Assembly: GCA_036788835.1 (NCBI GenBank)
Contig: DAIQMR010000004.1
Location: 1-64,000, forward strand
DNA: 64,000 nt
Origin: JALCSJ01 sp036788835
Lineage (GTDB): Bacteria; Bacillota; Negativicutes; Acidaminococcales; Acidaminococcaceae
Direction: 5' to 3'
In this document: piece by piece, positions 34,135 to 42,388 of the stretch
Layout: the number at the start of each line of letters is the position of its first letter
Position numbering within the stretch: the first letter of the stretch is position 1
Notes under the pieces: generated by a model
Told to the model about the DNA's origin: nothing
What the model saw: only the letters and a program-made list of their open reading frames with translations
The model's database searches: none
Program-made: the position numbers and the translations under genes

Positions 34135-35202
34135 ATGGCTACTTTGACTTTAGAACTGACGGTTCATCAACCGTCCCAACAAAATACAGAATGCCTTCAA
34201 CTTTTTAACGCCCAAGAGGTGGAACAGGTCCGGGCATTTCATAAAAGCATGTGGGGCTATTATCAGCCAACGGAGCTGGTGTCGCTGCCACAGCTAGCCG
34301 CTTGGCTGGGAGTCAGGGGCATATATGTGAAAGATGAGTCTACAAGATTCGGGCTGAAAAGCTTTGCTGCACTGGGAGATTCTTATGCTGTTTGTTCTTA
34401 TTTGGCGGCAGATTTTGCTTTGCCTTTAAATTTTGATGACATAAAAAATGCTAATCTGGGAGCCAGGGAACCGGGTTTAACTTTTGCTGCAGCCGGATAT
34501 AATCACGGACGGGGAGTTGCTTGGACAGCTAAAAATTTAGGACTGAATGCTATTGCCTATCTGCCTAAAGATGCAGATCCGGAACAGGTTAAGAATATTA
34601 AAGCCGAAGGAGCACAGGTGCAGAATGACTGTGCTAATAATCCGGGAACTGTAGATATATTGGCAAAAGATGCCACCATGTTGAAAATCATGCAGGGCTA
34701 CACAACAATGGTTAGTGAGGCACTGGAGAAAATCCCCCTGCTTCCTACTCATGTCTTTGTCCAGTCAGGGGCAGGTTCCCTGGCAGGGGCAGTGCAGGCA
34801 ATGGTTCGCAATATTTACGGTACCAAGGCCCCGGCCATTACAGTTTTGTCAGCGGCAGAAGAAAACCCGGAAGAAGTTAATACTTTGAGCCGGGAAATTT
34901 TGCGGGAATACAGCACTTTTACATTAACCTGTCACCGGGAAGTGGCAGCCTTGGGCATGCGGCTTTGGGGCAATCCTTTGGCCGGGGACAGACCTATTGT
35001 TTCCGGTCCTGTAGGCGCAATAGGCGGAGGGGTTATCGGTCTGCTCAACAAGTATCACAATATTAAGACAGATTTAGGTATTACCAAAGACTCAGTTCTG
35101 TTGCTTTTCAATACAGAAGGAGATATTTCGCCTGACTACTACAGAAAAGTGGTCTGGGGAGGAGAGCTACCTTGTAATTACGGAGGCTGGGACAATGTTT
35201 AA
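34135..35202 (+). CDS. Diaminopropionate ammonia-lyase homologue lacking catalytic residues
   Basis: A 355-residue fold-type II PLP-enzyme homologue, shorter than the usual ~400. Family landmarks are VKDESTRFGL (about 65-74), NHGRGVAWTAKNLG, FVQSGAGSLAGAV and LLFNTEGDISPDYYRKVVWGG. Compared from memory with E. coli YgeX, the PLP-lysine position of FGLNAFK is Ala78 (FGLKSFA), the catalytic Asp of TTDGNHG is Gly121, and the QDTAWEGY segment with the second Asp is missing. Lys75 is three residues early. It is probably not an active ammonia-lyase; a binding or changed catalytic role is inferred. It overlaps the VanX-like gene by 8 bp. Confidence 0.8.
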   Translation: MATLTLELTVHQPSQQNTECLQLFNAQEVEQVRAFHKSMWGYYQPTELVSLPQLAAWLGVRGIYVKDESTRFGLKSFAALGDSYAVCSYLAADFALPLNFDDIKNANLGAREPGLTFAAAGYNHGRGVAWTAKNLGLNAIAYLPKDADPEQVKNIKAEGAQVQNDCANNPGTVDILAKDATMLKIMQGYTTMVSEALEKIPLLPTHVFVQSGAGSLAGAVQAMVRNIYGTKAPAITVLSAAEENPEEVNTLSREILREYSTFTLTCHREVAALGMRLWGNPLAGDRPIVSGPVGAIGGGVIGLLNKYHNIKTDLGITKDSVLLLFNTEGDISPDYYRKVVWGGELPCNYGGWDNV

Positions 35203-36226
35203 ATATATTAAGCTTGGTTTGTGTTTAGCTTTTCTAGCCCTGCCCCTGACCGGGCAGGGAGCACCCTTTGAGACCGAACCTTTGACCAGGGATGAAGCCG
35301 CTCTTATGGGAGTTTATACGGGCAATGGCAATACCTTGATTGTAGGGGAAGCAGGAGGTCAGCTGCTTTTGGCAGACCGCTATGTACCTGGGGCTACAGG
35401 CGAGGACCGAGGCAAAACTTATCCGTTGACCAGGGAACATTACAACGCCTATGTTTTCAAAAATGCAGGACCGAAAAAAGACCTGGATGGTAATGTTAAT
35501 TTTGAACGGGATAATAATGGTCAGGGTGTTACCCTGCGGATAGATAATAATATCTTTACTAGGAAATTCAGCGATGGAGAGAATGGCAAGCAGCTGCGCA
35601 TTACTCCGGCCAAGCCTATGGCAGAGCTGCGAAAGCTGGCAGCAGCGGCGGTACCACCTAAGTCAGATTTTACTAAAACGGCAGATTTAGTAGACTTAGC
35701 CACTGTGGTGCCCGGGCTTCATTACGATTTGCGTTATACAACCGCTAACAACCTATTCGGAGTTCCTTTAGTACTTAGCAAAAAAGCTTATTTGGATAAA
35801 ACGGCAGCTCAGGCTCTGGGCCGGGTACAGAAAGATTTGCAGCCCTACGGCTATGGGCTGGTTATCTGGGAAGCTTATAGAAGCTGGGCGGATTTCAAAT
35901 TGGCGACTTTAGCTTTAGGGGAGAAATATAAAAGCTATTTACCTAAAGCCGAAAGAGGCTTTTCTCATAATACGGGCAGGGCCCTGGCGGTAAGCCTGTA
36001 TGAATTAAGCACCGGCGAAGCTGTGCCCATGATTTGTGATTTTGATGCCTTGAGTCCCGCTCAGTACGGGGATTATCCGGGAGGCACGGAACTGCAAAGG
36101 TGGCAACGGGACTTGCTTAAAGAGCAAATGACTAAGGAAGGCTTTGGAGCCAGTAATATGGAATGGTGGCATTTTGATTTTGGCAAGAAAACTAAGTACA
36201 AGATACTTAACATTTCTGAACCTTGA
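35195..36226 (+). CDS. Secreted VanX-like (M15D) D-Ala-D-Ala dipeptidase homologue missing a zinc ligand
   Basis: A 343-residue protein with a signal peptide (cleavage near GQGA, about 22), a ~140-residue N-terminal region of unknown fold, and a C-terminal M15D domain (about 165-330). YDLRYTTANN, WEAYRS, SHNTG (His258) and EWWHF (Glu323, His326) match VanX, which removes D-Ala-D-Ala. The zinc-binding Asp seven residues after the first His, in the VanX motif SHSRGSAIDL, is Ala265 (codon GCG at 35987). Loss of activity is inferred. It is cotranslated with the preceding PLP-type homologue. Confidence 0.82.
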   Translation: MFKYIKLGLCLAFLALPLTGQGAPFETEPLTRDEAALMGVYTGNGNTLIVGEAGGQLLLADRYVPGATGEDRGKTYPLTREHYNAYVFKNAGPKKDLDGNVNFERDNNGQGVTLRIDNNIFTRKFSDGENGKQLRITPAKPMAELRKLAAAAVPPKSDFTKTADLVDLATVVPGLHYDLRYTTANNLFGVPLVLSKKAYLDKTAAQALGRVQKDLQPYGYGLVIWEAYRSWADFKLATLALGEKYKSYLPKAERGFSHNTGRALAVSLYELSTGEAVPMICDFDALSPAQYGDYPGGTELQRWQRDLLKEQMTKEGFGASNMEWWHFDFGKKTKYKILNISEP

Positions 36227-36282
36227 TAGTTGGGGAATGGATATGCTAAAATAAATCGAGAATAATTTTAGGAGGAATTAAA

Positions 36283-36618
36283 ATGAACGTATACGATGAA
36301 ATCAATAATCTGTGCAAGGCCATTAAAGAATCCCATGAATTCAAGCTGGTACAGGAAGCCAAAGGCAAACTAAAGGCTGATAAAACAGCAGAAGATATGG
36401 TTAAAGATTTCTTGAATAAAAAGCAAGCCCTGGAAATTAAACAATACCAAGGGCAAAAGCCGGAAAAAGCAGAACTGGATGCAGTAGAAAAATTGTATGA
36501 CGTGATTAAATTAAATCCCGTGGCATCTGACTATGTGCAGAACTACATTCGCTTCCAAATGATGATAGCAGATATTTCCAAGACTTTGGGAGACACTATT
36601 AAGGAAGCAGTTGAATAG
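36283..36618 (+). CDS. YlbF/YmcA-family small helical protein
   Basis: A 111-residue, mostly helical protein of the YlbF/YmcA family (Com_YlbF). Family features are the early NVYDEINNLCKAIKESHEFKLVQEAKGKL and the late NYIRFQMMIADISKTLGDTI. In Bacillus, YlbF, YmcA and YaaT influence RNase Y-dependent RNA processing and development. A promoter-like TTGATA (36222 region) and TAAAAT lie upstream, and AGGAGG precedes the ATG. murB follows 2 bp later. The exact role here is not known. Confidence 0.85.
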   Translation: MNVYDEINNLCKAIKESHEFKLVQEAKGKLKADKTAEDMVKDFLNKKQALEIKQYQGQKPEKAELDAVEKLYDVIKLNPVASDYVQNYIRFQMMIADISKTLGDTIKEAVE

Positions 36619-36620
36619 TT

Positions 36621-37532
36621 ATGAGCTTAACCAGGGTGGAGGAATATTGCCGGGAAAAGCTGCCCGGTAAATATTATAAAAATGCACCGATGAGCAGCTA
36701 CACTTCTTTCAAAATCGGGGGACCGGCAGATTTGCTGGTCATTCCCGGCACGAAAGAGGAACTGGCTGCTTTGTTGGCCTTTGTGAAAACAGAAAAAGAG
36801 CCATTAACCATTATGGGTAATGGTTCTAATTTGTTAGTCAGAGACAAAGGTATTCGCGGGGTTGTTGTGAAGCTGGGCAATGGCTTGAAGAATATGACCT
36901 GGTCAGGTACCACTATCACGGCAGAGGCAGGAGTGTCCCTGGCGGCAGTGAGCCAAAAAGCGGCAGCTCTCAGCCTGACGGGACTTGAGTTCGCCACAGG
37001 GATTCCCGGTAGTCTGGGCGGGGCAGTATTCATGAACGCCGGAGCCTACAACGGAGAAATTAAAAATGTGGTAGAAAAGGTTCAGGTGCTTACTGAGGCA
37101 GGAGAAATCGTGACCTATACTAATAAAGAGTTGGATTTTAGCTATAGGCACAGTGCTCTGCAGGAGACGACCGAGCTTGTGGTTGAGGTGGAAATGCGCT
37201 TGGAGAAAGGTGATCCTGCTGCCATAAAGGCTGACATAGAGGACTTTACCAAGCGCCGTATGACTAAGCAGCCCATAGAATTACCCAGTGCAGGGAGCAT
37301 GTTTAAGCGTCCTAAGGGATACTATGCGGCAGCTTTGATTGATGAAGCGGGCCTCAGGGGATATCGGGTAGGAGATGCCCAGGTTTCCCGGAAGCATACA
37401 GGATTTGTGGTGAATGTAGGCAATGCCACGGCTCAAGATGTGCTGGGGTTAATCAAAGCTGTCCAAGACAAAGTGTACAATCATAGCGGTATCCGCCTGG
37501 AGACTGAAGTGCGTATTATTGGAGAAGACTAA
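36621..37532 (+). CDS. murB: UDP-N-acetylenolpyruvoylglucosamine reductase
   Basis: A 303-residue FAD enzyme that reduces UDP-GlcNAc-enolpyruvate to UDP-MurNAc, cytoplasmic step two of peptidoglycan synthesis. The FAD domain shows YTSFKIGGPADLL (about 26-38), MGNGSNLLVRD and GIPGSLGGAVFMNAGAY. Catalytic Ser is in PSAGSMFKRP (about 224-233) and catalytic Glu in ETEVRIIGE at the C-terminus. The Tyr-loop pattern suggests type II MurB. It starts 2 bp after ylbF, so the two are likely cotranscribed. Confidence 0.96.
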   Translation: MSLTRVEEYCREKLPGKYYKNAPMSSYTSFKIGGPADLLVIPGTKEELAALLAFVKTEKEPLTIMGNGSNLLVRDKGIRGVVVKLGNGLKNMTWSGTTITAEAGVSLAAVSQKAAALSLTGLEFATGIPGSLGGAVFMNAGAYNGEIKNVVEKVQVLTEAGEIVTYTNKELDFSYRHSALQETTELVVEVEMRLEKGDPAAIKADIEDFTKRRMTKQPIELPSAGSMFKRPKGYYAAALIDEAGLRGYRVGDAQVSRKHTGFVVNVGNATAQDVLGLIKAVQDKVYNHSGIRLETEVRIIGED

Positions 37533-37551
37533 TTTTTAGGAGGATATTTCT

Positions 37552-38475
37552 TTGAAAAAAGGGCTCTTATGCATTTTAATTGCCACAATTGCTTTCAGCT
37601 CCATGGAAATAGCGTTAAAGGTAGGCTGTTCGTCCTTTCACCCCATGCAGATTACATTTTTACGTTTTCTCATTGGCGGTATTATGCTGTTGCCTTTGGC
37701 TATTAAAGAAATGCGGGATGCAGATGTTGTGCCGGGGAAAAAAGATTTGTTGTTTTTTGCCAGTCAGGGTTTTCTGCTGGTTGTTGTCAGCATGACCTTG
37801 TTCCAAATGGCGGTAGTTTACGGTCAGGCTTCGATTATGGCCGTGCTCTTTTGCTGTAATCCGGTTTTTGTTATTATTTTTGCCCGGTTACTTTTGCGCC
37901 AGCCTATTACAAAATATAATATAGCTACTTTGGTGTTAGCTGTTACCGGTATTATTTGCATAATGAATCCCGCCCAAATGGGTGATGATTCTTTAGGGAT
38001 ATTCTTAATACTGCTGTCTGCCATGCTTTTCGCTTTTTACGGGGTCAGGGGCGAAACCCGTATCTGGTTTGGGGCCTTTGCCCGTACCAGCCTAAGTTTT
38101 ATTTCGGGTAGTTTAGAATTATTGTTTATCATTCTATTGACCAATGTTCATTCGGTGGCAGCTTACTTAGAAGCAGCAGGATTTGAGCAATATGCCTATA
38201 CACCATATTTAACAGGTATTAGTGACCAGAATTTTTTTGCTCTTGTGTACGTAGGAGTTTTTGTTACAGGTATTGGGTTTGCCACATATTTTATGGCTAT
38301 GCAACTTACATCGCCGGCCTTGGCATCACTGGTGTTTTTTGTTAAACCTGGCTTGGCTACAGCGCTGGCTTACTTTATTATCAAGGACCCGGTAACGCCC
38401 AATATGATTTACGGCATCATTTTGTTACTGCTTAGTTCTATCGTAGCTTTTATACCAAGAATGCGTAAGGCGTGA
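37552..38475 (+). CDS. DMT-superfamily (EamA) transporter
   Basis: A 307-residue membrane protein with ten hydrophobic helices in two EamA repeats (about 1-140 and 150-300). HPMQITFLRFLIGGIMLLPLA in the first half and ALASLVFFVKPGLATALAYFIIKD in the second are the usual repeat ends. It begins with TTG 10 nt after AGGAGG. Such proteins export amino acids or other metabolites, or exchange them. The substrate cannot be assigned. A long perfect palindrome follows its stop. Confidence 0.88.
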   Translation: MKKGLLCILIATIAFSSMEIALKVGCSSFHPMQITFLRFLIGGIMLLPLAIKEMRDADVVPGKKDLLFFASQGFLLVVVSMTLFQMAVVYGQASIMAVLFCCNPVFVIIFARLLLRQPITKYNIATLVLAVTGIICIMNPAQMGDDSLGIFLILLSAMLFAFYGVRGETRIWFGAFARTSLSFISGSLELLFIILLTNVHSVAAYLEAAGFEQYAYTPYLTGISDQNFFALVYVGVFVTGIGFATYFMAMQLTSPALASLVFFVKPGLATALAYFIIKDPVTPNMIYGIILLLLSSIVAFIPRMRKA

Positions 38476-38503
38476 TAGAAAAGTGACAGTCACTTTTCTA
38501 TCA
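38473..38503. terminator. 15-bp-arm perfect palindrome, GTGACA family
   Basis: TGATAGAAAAGTGAC (38473-38487) and GTCACTTTTCTATCA (38489-38503) are perfect reverse complements. The first arm contains the transporter TGA stop (38473-38475). T-runs are inside the stem rather than after it, so termination is plausible but not ideal. Confidence 0.7.
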
Positions 38504-38587
38504 TTATCGAGGTAGTCTAAAGTAATCTATGAAAACCGTAGACGAAAACAGACACTAAATAAATATTATCGAGGATGAGGTGATAAT

Positions 38588-39424
38588 ATGAAGATTACCT
38601 GGTTTGGAACGGCAACTATAGGAATGGAAAGTGAAGGGAACAGAATAATGTTCGACCCCTATATTCAGATGCCCGGCGGCGAACATCCCATTGATAAAGC
38701 CGTTTTTGCCCAACCAAAAAATGTTTTTATAACGCATGGTCATGTGGACCACTTATCCAGCGTTCCCGAACTTATCGCCACTACGGATATTGTTGCTTAC
38801 TGTGGACAGGTGGCGGCTACGACCTTGATTAAGCAGGGCGTCAGCATGAAGCAAATCAGGACCATTCACTATGGGGACGTTATTCCCACAGGCAATATTA
38901 ATGTTCGTGCCTTAAAGGGGAAACACGTGAATTTCGGTCCCTGGCTAGTCTTTAAGACTATGATAAACCCTAGAATGATTAAATATTCCCAGAATTTGGT
39001 TAAATTAGCCAAAATGCATAAAAAATATCGGGAAGGGGATAATACGTTCGTCTACGAAATCAAGGCAGAGGGCCTGAGAATATTGCTTTTAGGCAGCCTG
39101 GCCCTGGACAATAGGACGGAATACCCCAAGGATGTTGATGTGCTGGTTTTGCCATATCAGGGCAGCAGCTCCCTGCAGCGTAAAGCCGTAAAAATCATTC
39201 GTCAAATCAGGCCCAAAACTGTTATTCTCAGCCATTTTGATGATGCATTCCCACCTATCAGCAGGTCTATCAATACCAGAAAATTTCAGCTGACTATGCA
39301 GAAGAGGATGCCTTTTGTGAAGGTTATCAGACCGGAAGCGGGCCTTCCTGTGGAAATAAGCAAGGAACAGCCGGAAGCCCCGGAAGAAGAAAAAGAAAAA
39401 AACCTTGCAATTGAGGAAAAATAG
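38588..39424 (+). CDS. Metallo-beta-lactamase-fold hydrolase (UlaG/YtkL-like)
   Basis: A 278-residue MBL-fold protein. It opens with MKITWFGTATIGMESEGNRIMFDPYI, the UlaG/YtkL-like beginning, and has the metal motif THGHVDH (about 49-55). LLLGSLAL and ILSHFDDAFPP supply later metal-region residues. The last ~20 residues are a charged Glu/Lys tail. The substrate is unknown; relatives hydrolyse phosphodiesters, lactones or act on RNA. Monocistronic by spacing, with a good ribosome site. Confidence 0.85.
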   Translation: MKITWFGTATIGMESEGNRIMFDPYIQMPGGEHPIDKAVFAQPKNVFITHGHVDHLSSVPELIATTDIVAYCGQVAATTLIKQGVSMKQIRTIHYGDVIPTGNINVRALKGKHVNFGPWLVFKTMINPRMIKYSQNLVKLAKMHKKYREGDNTFVYEIKAEGLRILLLGSLALDNRTEYPKDVDVLVLPYQGSSSLQRKAVKIIRQIRPKTVILSHFDDAFPPISRSINTRKFQLTMQKRMPFVKVIRPEAGLPVEISKEQPEAPEEEKEKNLAIEEK

Positions 39425-39482
39425 GCTATACTGATACATATACATTTTTTTTGCATATCTATGCATTAAAGGAGGGGTTGGC

Positions 39483-40406
39483 ATGTTTAAAGTTTTTATT
39501 GACGGACAACATGGTACTACGGGACTGAGAATCTACGAGCGTTTTGCCAAAAGAAACGACATTGAGGTATTAAAAATCAGTGAGGAAGAACGCAAGGATG
39601 TAGGAGCCAGACTGAAAAAAATAGAAGAGTCTGACGTAACCTTTTTGTGTCTTCCTGATGATGCGTCCCGGGAAATCGCCAGGGCCGCCCAGGATGCCAA
39701 GGCCATCATTATAGATGCATCTACGGCTTTTCGTTGCGATGATAATTGGGCCTACGGTTTTCCTGAGTTAGGACCGGAATATTGGGAAGGCGTCAAAAAC
39801 AATAAGAGAATCGCCAATCCCGGTTGTCATGCCACCGGTTCCATTTCAGTTATTGCCCCTTTGGTAGAAAGAGGTCTGATTCCTGATGATTATCCTATTA
39901 ACATTACTTCCCTAACAGGTTATTCCGGTGGTGGGAAACAAATGATTGCCGACTATGAAAATCCCCATGACAAAGAGCTGGACGCTCCCAGAATCTACGC
40001 CTTGGGACAGGCTCATAAACATTTGCCGGAGATTGTTAAGCATTGCAAATTAAAAGTTTCGCCGGTTTTTTTGCCGATTGTGGCGCCCTACTATGCCGGT
40101 ATGCTGGTAACAGTGGGTTTTATTAATAAGACTGGAAAGACAGTAGAGGATGTGTGGGAGATTTTTGCTGATTTTTACAAGGGCCAGGCTTTTGTACAGG
40201 TGGCGCCTCTTGAGGAAACACCTAAGATGTTAGGCTCCAACAATTTATTCGGCAAAGATTATTTAAAGATTTTTGTCTGCGGTAACGATGACCGTATTAC
40301 TGTTTCTTCTCAATTTGACAATTTGGGTAAAGGAGCCAGCGGTGCCGCCATTGAATCAATGAACATTGCATTGGGGCTGGACCCCACTAAGGGGTTGGAT
40401 TTCTAA
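39483..40406 (+). CDS. argC: N-acetyl-gamma-glutamyl-phosphate reductase, type 2
   Basis: A 307-residue short-form ArgC that reduces N-acetylglutamyl phosphate to the semialdehyde in arginine synthesis. KVFIDGQHGTTGLRIYERF at the N-terminus and the catalytic cysteine in NPGCHATGSISVIAPL (about 119) define the type 2 (AstB/ArgC-short) class. SNNLFGKDYLKIFVCGNDDRI is also typical. No other arg genes are adjacent, so the pathway is dispersed. It has AGGAGGGG upstream of the ATG. Confidence 0.94.
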   Translation: MFKVFIDGQHGTTGLRIYERFAKRNDIEVLKISEEERKDVGARLKKIEESDVTFLCLPDDASREIARAAQDAKAIIIDASTAFRCDDNWAYGFPELGPEYWEGVKNNKRIANPGCHATGSISVIAPLVERGLIPDDYPINITSLTGYSGGGKQMIADYENPHDKELDAPRIYALGQAHKHLPEIVKHCKLKVSPVFLPIVAPYYAGMLVTVGFINKTGKTVEDVWEIFADFYKGQAFVQVAPLEETPKMLGSNNLFGKDYLKIFVCGNDDRITVSSQFDNLGKGASGAAIESMNIALGLDPTKGLDF

Positions 40407-40445
40407 GGAATACAGCATTATATTTAACTGGGAAGAGATGACGGA

Positions 40446-41384
40446 ATGGAGACACTACAAGTAGCTTTTGAGGCCATAATGCCTTTGTTTGTTTTTATTG
40501 TTGTTGGCCTATTGGTAAAACGCTCCGGTATATTAAACACTACGGAACTAAAGCACGTTAACAAGATGGTTTTCAATGTGTTTCTGGCCGTTACAATGTT
40601 TTATAATATTTACGTTAGCCAATTGGATCTTGGTGCCCAGCTGAATTTGGTCATCTTTGCAGTGACAGCTGTTTTGGTGGTTTTTGCCATTTCTTTTGTG
40701 GCAGTTTGTTTTGTAATTAAAGATAATAAAGAACGTGGAGCCCTTATTCAGGCAATTTACCGGACGAACTTTATTATTCTGGGGATTCCCGTTGTTGCCA
40801 ATATTTTCGGCATGGACAAGGTAGGTATTACCACAGTTCTGGTTGCCATTATTGTTCCTATTTACAATATTTTGGCGGTTATTACTTTGGAAACTTTCCG
40901 GGGCGGCAAATTTTCTTTGAAGAAAATCATTCTTGGTGTTATTGGTAACCCTCTGATCGAGGCAGCGTTTCTGGCTGTTGTTTTGCGGTCTTTGGGGGTG
41001 CCTTTGCCTTCCTTTGTTTTGAAACCTTTGAACCAGATTCGCATGGCCACTACTCCCATAGCATTGATTATTCTGGGTGCTTCTTTTACTTTGAACCAGA
41101 GTGCTCATAAAATCAAGGAACTGGTTGGCTGCATTTTTTGCCGGCTGATTGTGGTGCCGGGAGTGGTTTTGCCGGTGGCTTATTATTTAGGTTTTAGGGG
41201 CGTAGAGTTTGTTACTCTTTTGAGTCTGTTTTCTACTCCTTCGGCAGTGTCTTCCTTCGCCATGGCTCAGCAATTGGACAGCGATGCGGAATTGGCAGGT
41301 AATGCGGTTGTTTATACATCAGCTTTGTCCAGCTTTACTATGTTTTTGTGGCTGGTGGTGTTTAAGAGTATCGGGGCTTTCTGA
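40446..41384 (+). CDS. AEC-family (auxin efflux carrier-like) transporter
   Basis: A 312-residue protein with about ten hydrophobic helices, of the AEC/PIN-like family. It has the N-terminal VAFEAIMPLFVFIVVGLLVKRSGIL, the central GVIGNPLIEAAFLAVVL crossover region and a C-terminal STPSAVSSFAMAQQL. Bacterial members move malate, malonate, citrate or other organic anions. Nothing nearby fixes the substrate. A strong hairpin at 41398-41456 ends the unit. Confidence 0.87.
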   Translation: METLQVAFEAIMPLFVFIVVGLLVKRSGILNTTELKHVNKMVFNVFLAVTMFYNIYVSQLDLGAQLNLVIFAVTAVLVVFAISFVAVCFVIKDNKERGALIQAIYRTNFIILGIPVVANIFGMDKVGITTVLVAIIVPIYNILAVITLETFRGGKFSLKKIILGVIGNPLIEAAFLAVVLRSLGVPLPSFVLKPLNQIRMATTPIALIILGASFTLNQSAHKIKELVGCIFCRLIVVPGVVLPVAYYLGFRGVEFVTLLSLFSTPSAVSSFAMAQQLDSDAELAGNAVVYTSALSSFTMFLWLVVFKSIGAF

Positions 41385-41397
41385 GTTTGTACTAAAA

Positions 41398-41456
41398 AAG
41401 ACGAACCGGGTTTCTTGCTGCTTAGCAGCTAAGAGAACAGGGTTCGTCTTGTTTTT
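41398..41456. terminator. Bidirectional terminator
   Basis: AAGACGAACC (41398-41407) pairs with GGTTCGTCTT (41441-41450), with an inner GCTGCTTAGCAGC hairpin. T-runs follow on the plus strand (GTTTTT) and the minus strand (TTTTTT-AG), so it serves both the AEC gene and the convergent secreted-protein gene. Confidence 0.88.
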
Positions 41457-41464
41457 GTGTTAGG

Positions 41465-42010
41465 TTATTTCACAGCTTCGAAGGTTGCGAATCTCCAGCC
41501 AACAGGAGTTTTCATGTAACTGAAATCTTTAGTTTGTGTTTTTACTATGGTTTTGTGGTCACTGCCGAAAATTTCCGTAGAAGCTTGCAGAACGATTTTC
41601 TCTGCAGTTCGGGAAACAACTTTGTAAGTTGTATCGCCGGCAAATTTATTAACTTTGCGGCCGGCAGGGGCAACATATAATCTACCGTCAAATTCTCTAT
41701 ACATACTGCGGCTGCCGATAAGGGAACCGGTGAGGGTGGGGGTGAAAACGCTGTTCATGGCAGACTGCAAAGCACCCATGCTGGTAATTTTAGGGTCAGA
41801 AACGTTATAATAAATCATGTAGCCTAATTCTTTTTTATAGGCCCCATCAGTAGGCAGGGGTTTAATGTCAAACCATTCGAAGATAGGCAGCGCCTTATTG
41901 TAAGCGGCCATAACTTCATCATCTGTGGGATTTTCCGGGGAAGCCAAAGCCACTGCGCTAACAGTTACCAAAACAAGTGTTGCCAATAAAGCCCTCAATA
42001 TTTTTTTCAT
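41465..42010 (-). CDS. Secreted protein of unknown function, weakly IseA-like
   Basis: A 181-residue exported protein with a clear signal peptide: MKKILRALLATLVLVTVSAVALA, cut near ALAS. The mature part is soluble and mixed alpha/beta in appearance. LGYMIYYNVS, SMGALQSAMNSVFTPTLTGSLI, GRLYVAPAGRK and YKVVSRTAEKIVLQASTEIFG recall IseA (YoeB)-type inhibitors of cell-wall DL-endopeptidases, but this is only a weak visual similarity. An inhibitor of the NlpC/P60 hydrolase class would fit the wall-rich neighbourhood; this is speculative. Confidence 0.65.
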   Translation of the reverse strand: MKKILRALLATLVLVTVSAVALASPENPTDDEVMAAYNKALPIFEWFDIKPLPTDGAYKKELGYMIYYNVSDPKITSMGALQSAMNSVFTPTLTGSLIGSRSMYREFDGRLYVAPAGRKVNKFAGDTTYKVVSRTAEKIVLQASTEIFGSDHKTIVKTQTKDFSYMKTPVGWRFATFEAVK

Positions 42011-42057
42011 ATAATCACCTCATAAAAGTTTATTCCTCTACATATTCTACCACATAT

Positions 42058-42319
42058 GTGACAAAATGGGGATGGTACTTTTTGTCAACTTTTGTCTGAG
42101 AGCAAAAAATAATTTGTCAGTCGCTTTTTCGCAGGTTGTGAATTTGCTCACCTATTTCGCCGACTCATGTGATAGTGCGCACTACACGTGCTTCTATCAA
42201 ACTTCGTTCACGGCTCATCGGTGTAGCAAATTACGCCAACCTGCTTTATGCTCCTGCCAATATTTTTTTACTCTGTGCTTATAGTGACAAAATGGGGATG
42301 GTACTTTTTGTCAACTTTT
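42058..42319 (+). repeat. Perfect 36-bp direct repeats flanking an inverted-repeat segment
   Basis: The same 36 bp, beginning GTGACAAAATGGGGATGG, occurs at 42058-42093 and 42284-42319. Each copy is itself an imperfect palindrome (GTGACAAAA ... TTTTTGTCA). Between them an imperfect inverted repeat pairs GCAGGTTG...AATTTGCTCAC (42131-42151) with GTGTAGCAAATT...CAACCTGC (42221-42244). The gene-free stretch from 42011 to 42388 otherwise shows no coding signal. Confidence 0.85.
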
Positions 42320-42388
42320 TCTAACGTTTATTTGGGAGTTTAAGGTATAATAGAGAAAATGGTATATAAGGATAAACGGGAGAATAAA

